Shown here piece after piece: positions 6,561-8,851 of a stretch of DNA of 8,851 nt (its first letter is position 1; every line of letters begins with the position of its first letter). The notes beneath the pieces are model-generated. The model saw only the letters and a list, made by a program, of their open reading frames with translations, made no database searches and was not told the DNA's origin. This DNA is from Pseudomonadota bacterium (GTDB taxonomy: Bacteria > Pseudomonadota > Alphaproteobacteria > Acetobacterales > Acetobacteraceae). The DNA lies in assembly GCA_021829055.1 (NCBI GenBank), contig JAJZCS010000066.1, forward strand, positions 1 through 8,851, written 5' to 3'. The position numbers and the translations under genes are program-made.

Positions 6561-7301
6561 TCAAACTGCGCTAGCTGCGTCAATGAATGCCTCAAACAGA
6601 CGCCTATCACCCAGATTAATCAGGAATTCGGGGTGCCATTGAACACCTATGCAGAACCGACGGTCGGGCGCTTCTATCCCCTCAACGACCCCATCGGGAG
6701 CAACAGCGTTCACCACCAATGCGCCGCCGGGATCTGCCACCGCCTGATGATGGGCAGAATTTACCTGTATGTTGATGCCGTCCACACCCATGATTGACGC
6801 AAGCCTCGTCCCCTCGATGATTGTGACCGCATGTCCCGCTTGATCGCGCGGATTTGGCTGTTCGTGTACGAGGGCGTTCGGCACCACATCCGGAATATGT
6901 TGGATCAGCGTACCGCCGAGCACCACAGCCAGAAGTTGCTCACCGCCACAAACACCGAGTACAGGAACATCGCGGGACAAGGCGCAACGCAACAGCGCTA
7001 TCTCCGCCGCCGTGCGCTCCGCCTTAAGGGTTACGGAGTTGTGCCGTGCATGATCACCGTATAAAGCCGGATCAACATCGAAAGCCCCGCCCGTGACAAC
7101 TAAGCCATCAACGGTGTCAATGTACATTCCGGCCAGATCCCGAAGGTGGGGTAGCGCGATAGGGACACCTCCAGCAGATGCAATAGCGGCCATGTAGTTC
7201 TGTCGTACTGCATACCAAGGAAATCGCGAATATCCGCCTGGCTCTTCGGCGTCGAGGGTCACCCCAATCAGCGGAGGCTTTCTAGTCGGATACGTCTGCA
7301 T
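6561..7301 (-). CDS. Class I glutamine amidotransferase-like hydrolase (peptidase C26, gamma-glutamyl-GABA hydrolase type)
   Basis: The family splits gamma-glutamyl amide bonds. PuuD, its best known member, hydrolyses gamma-glutamyl-GABA in putrescine breakdown. The 246-residue product from ATG 7301 begins MQTYPTRKPPLIGVTLD and has GGYSRFPWYAVRQNY, typical of these proteins. The triad is complete: nucleophile Cys118 in GVCGGEQLL, and His223 and Glu225 in VQWHPEF. DGLVVTGGAFDVDP forms the expected oxyanion-side loop, and GGTLIQHIPD and NSAHHQAV are family motifs. A TTG 30 nt further upstream is possible but less family-like. It lies 44 nt from divergent tadA and no polyamine genes are near, so PuuD function is not shown. 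The neighbours suggest a lone amidase of unknown substrate. Confidence 0.9.
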   Translation of the reverse strand: MQTYPTRKPPLIGVTLDAEEPGGYSRFPWYAVRQNYMAAIASAGGVPIALPHLRDLAGMYIDTVDGLVVTGGAFDVDPALYGDHARHNSVTLKAERTAAEIALLRCALSRDVPVLGVCGGEQLLAVVLGGTLIQHIPDVVPNALVHEQPNPRDQAGHAVTIIEGTRLASIMGVDGINIQVNSAHHQAVADPGGALVVNAVAPDGVVEGIEAPDRRFCIGVQWHPEFLINLGDRRLFEAFIDAASAV

Positions 7302-7345
7302 AGCCGGAGCTAGACCAAGAAGCCCGAGCAAGGCAAGAGAGGCTC

Positions 7346-7816
7346 ATGATACCTATGCGCCGTGCTCTTGATGAAGCTGCCAACGCCGCACGCCACGGCG
7401 AGGTTCCCGTTGGGGCTGTGATCACGGATCAGCACGGTCTTGTATTGGCAGCAGCTGGAAATGCCGTTGAGGCCCGGCGTGACCCAACCGCCCATGCTGA
7501 AATCCTTGCGCTTCACGAGGCCGCAACGCGCCTGGGTGAAAAATATCTGCAAGGCTGCACCATCACCGTCACGTTAGAGCCGTGTCCGCTGTGTGCAGCC
7601 GCGATTTCCCTGTTTCGAATCAAGCATCTGGTATTCGGTGCCTATGACCCCAAGTCGGGTGGAGTGGTGCACGGGCCGAGAGTGTTCGATCACGTCACCT
7701 GTCACCATAAGCCTGCGGTGACCGGTGGCGTTGAGGAAAGCGAGAGTGCCGCCTTGTTGAAGGGTTTCTTCCGATCGCGGCGTGATCGCGGAGGGTCCGC
7801 ATTCACATTGGACTAA
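7346..7816 (+). CDS. tadA: tRNA(adenine34) deaminase
   Basis: TadA converts A34 to inosine in tRNA-Arg(ACG), letting it read CGU, CGC and CGA. It is a zinc enzyme of the cytidine deaminase superfamily. The 156-residue product has MRRALDEAANAARHGEVPVG, Asn39 in AAGNAVEARRDP, the HAE motif (His50 zinc ligand, Glu52 proton shuttle) and PCPLCAAAI with zinc ligands Cys80 and Cys83. GAYDPKSGGV and a C-terminal LLKGFFRSRR follow, as usual. ATG 7346 has GAGAGG (7337-7342) 3 nt upstream, and ATG 7355 is an alternative start. The divergent hydrolase gene is 44 nt away. At the 3' end a short unknown minus-strand frame overlaps by 14 nt. Confidence 0.95.
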   Translation: MIPMRRALDEAANAARHGEVPVGAVITDQHGLVLAAAGNAVEARRDPTAHAEILALHEAATRLGEKYLQGCTITVTLEPCPLCAAAISLFRIKHLVFGAYDPKSGGVVHGPRVFDHVTCHHKPAVTGGVEESESAALLKGFFRSRRDRGGSAFTLD

Positions 7817-7931
7817 TGGCAACCCGACCCGGCTTGAATGAGAACACGTGGGTGCAAGATCGCAGCACTTGCTCAAAGGGAAACGGCGCCGCGAGTTCAT
7901 GTGCTTCCGCGAGTGCAAACTGAGCTGCCTC
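7803..7931 (-). other. Possible truncated C-terminal coding remnant, unidentified
   Basis: On the minus strand an open frame ends with a TGA at 7803-7805 inside the 3' end of tadA. Its last part reads like real protein, with AEAHELAAPFPFEQVLRSCT followed by FSFKPGRVAISPM. The frame stays open upstream toward the IS3 relic but has no suitable start codon or ribosome binding site. It may be the tail of a gene cut off by IS insertion, or chance in GC-rich DNA. I cannot name a family. Confidence 0.25.
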
Positions 7932-7998
7932 CTGCGGTGAGGACCAACGCCGGGTGGGAATTAAGGTGGAAGCGGCGCCGTTCTGATCTCCATTTATA
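7817..7998. other. Spacer between tadA and the IS3 relic
   Basis: This 182-nt stretch lacks a complete gene. It contains most of the unidentified minus-strand reading frame described separately and probably the inner end of the IS3 relic. No tadA terminator is obvious. Confidence 0.4.
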
Positions 7999-8690
7999 TT
8001 ACGCTGGTTGCTGCTGTTGTGGCTGTGGGTATGTGGGCAACGCCATCGCGTTGTCCAGCCTGGGCCGAAGGACCAGCGTCATATCCACAGCCATCCGCGG
8101 CCGCGCGCCGATCACCGCTTCGCGCCAGTCCCCATCGGCATAGAACTTGATGTAGATATCCTCGTATTTCAGCGCCCCTTGCCGTCCATCGAGATCCGGG
8201 TTCCCGCCGCGCTCAGCACCCCGGTGAATTCAGCCGAGGTGAACTGCAAGCCTTGACCGGCAGTAAAGATCTCCGGCTTGCCGAACCGCGCCAACGCATC
8301 TTCCAGCGCCGAGACGCCGAAGCTTACATCCATCGTGTTCGACACCCGCCAAGCCAGCACCGCCCGGCTATGCCACCATGATCGCCACCAGATACAGAAA
8401 CCCCCGTCCGATCGGCAGGTTACGCGAGATCGGCGCACCACACCTGATCTGCCCGGTCGAGCTTCAGATCCCGCCGCAGATACGGATAGATTTTGTGCCC
8501 GGTACCAGGCTTGCTGGTCCGCGACCGGGGACCCAGAGGCACGATCCCCACCAGACGCATCAGCCGCCGCACCCGCTTGCGGCTCACGCGTAAGCCATCG
8601 GCCCTCAGCAGCGCCACCATCCGTCGCAACTCCAGAAACAGGCGCCGCAGAAATAATTCATCAATCCGGCGCCCCAGATCGAGATCGGTG
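7999..8690 (-). pseudogene. IS3-family transposase OrfB, decayed
   Basis: Transposase fragments read in order along the minus strand. LGRRIDELFLRR, MVALLRADGLRVSRKRVRRL and HKIYPYLRRDLKLDRADQVW (8690-8420) end at a stop just after CADLA. NLPIGRGFLYLVAIM follows after an extra base, then WHSRAVLAWRVSNTMDVSFG to ISMDGKGR (about 8376-8169) after a two-base loss. LKYEDIYIKFYADG then leads to MAVDMTLVL and PTYPQPQQQQPA, ending at TAA 7999-8001. The usual TDQGSQFTS is changed to AGQGLQFTS, so the second catalytic Asp is a Gly. The WMDNVFIERLWRS block with the catalytic Glu is deleted, as is the FYN...RPHQALG block. The product would be inactive. Confidence 0.85.
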
Positions 8691-8851
8691 CCATTCGCCG
8701 GACGGCGCGCTCATGGGCCGAAGCTCCTTGCTAAGAAAATCGTTCTCAATCGTCAGCTGTCCGATCTTCGCGTCCAGCTTCTCAATCGCTCGGTTCGAGG
8801 CCGCCTCAGCATCCCGGCCGATCTTCGGATCAAACGCCCGCGCCACATGCT
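8661..8851 (-). pseudogene. IS3-family OrfA, partial at window edge
   Basis: The frame entering from the window end reads HVARAFDPKIG, then NRAIEKLDAKIGQLTIENDF, then LSKELRPMSAPSG, and stops at 8661-8663. It matches the C-terminal leucine-zipper half of IS3-family OrfA, which in an intact element dimerises and, through programmed frameshifting, is fused to OrfB. The N-terminal DNA-binding half lies outside the window. Here the OrfB-like frame is offset +1 rather than the usual -1, suggesting an indel in the overlap. Given the decayed OrfB, this copy is probably non-functional. Confidence 0.75.

Larger units (their letters stand above)
7999..8851 (-). mobile_element. Remnant of an IS3-family insertion sequence (continues past window)
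   Basis: The OrfA tail and a broken OrfB together mark one IS3-family element in minus orientation. The inner boundary is probably within about 40-80 nt below 7999, since the tail after the OrfB stop still looks IS-like (GGCGCCGCTTCCACC on the minus strand near 7967-7981). I could not define an inverted repeat or target duplication because the other end lies outside the window. Confidence 0.75.

Noticed and set aside
6416..6610. Minus-strand 64-residue frame after the peptidase C26 gene
   Set aside because: Overlaps the end of that gene in another frame, lacks a ribosome binding site and resembles nothing known.
7574..7918. Minus-strand frame opposite tadA
   Set aside because: Antisense to the zinc-binding half of TadA with no coding character of its own.
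7838..8143. Plus-strand frame with Cys/Gly-rich segment over the IS3 relic
   Set aside because: The apparent CCCCGCG-like protein repeat is the antisense of the Gln-rich OrfB tail (PQPQQQQ).
1..8851. CRISPR array, toxin-antitoxin, phage or defence system
   Set aside because: No regularly spaced repeats, and none of the coding frames shows the relevant domains; the accessory DNA is only IS relics.

Overview
The window looks like a stretch of an alphaproteobacterial chromosome of moderately high GC. The evidence is the rplK-rplA-rplJ-rplL order, the alphaproteobacterial style of the L1, L11, MurA and Dcd proteins, and transposase relics of types common in that class. I cannot name the genus. 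Acetobacteraceae or another Rhodospirillales-like lineage is a guess from protein flavour and IS types.

Layout. Positions 1-2352 (minus strand) hold a ribosomal protein operon, transcribed rplK, rplA, rplJ, rplL, with rplL cut by the window edge. A 296-nt structured leader separates rplA from rplJ, where L10-type autoregulation normally acts. A hairpin lies between rplJ and rplL. Positions 2599-3579 (plus) hold an aldo/keto reductase, divergent from rplK. It sits where secE-nusG usually lie. Positions 3608-5598 (minus) hold a compact cluster: a small basic protein of unknown function, dcd (dCTP deaminase) and murA (first committed step of peptidoglycan synthesis). A tRNA-Thr(GGU) gene with a recognisable promoter follows at 5698-5772 (plus). 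Positions 5860-6265 hold a heavily decayed IS481-type transposase. Positions 6561-7301 (minus) encode a class I glutamine amidotransferase-like (peptidase C26) hydrolase, divergent from tadA (7346-7816, plus), the tRNA adenosine deaminase. Positions 7999-8851 (minus) hold a decayed IS3-family element that runs off the window end.

How the parts relate. Most intact genes are housekeeping: ribosome assembly (L11, L1, L10, L7/L12), tRNA supply and wobble editing (tRNA-Thr, TadA), nucleotide supply (Dcd) and cell wall synthesis (MurA). The accessory part is limited to two inactivated insertion sequences and sparse DNA around them, which suggests past IS activity followed by decay. I found no CRISPR array, defence island, prophage, biosynthetic cluster or clearly new system. 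The best points for a second look are the long rplJ leader with its repeats, a 10-G tract inside rplA, the loss of the usual upstream neighbours of rplK, and the small conserved-looking basic protein ahead of dcd.
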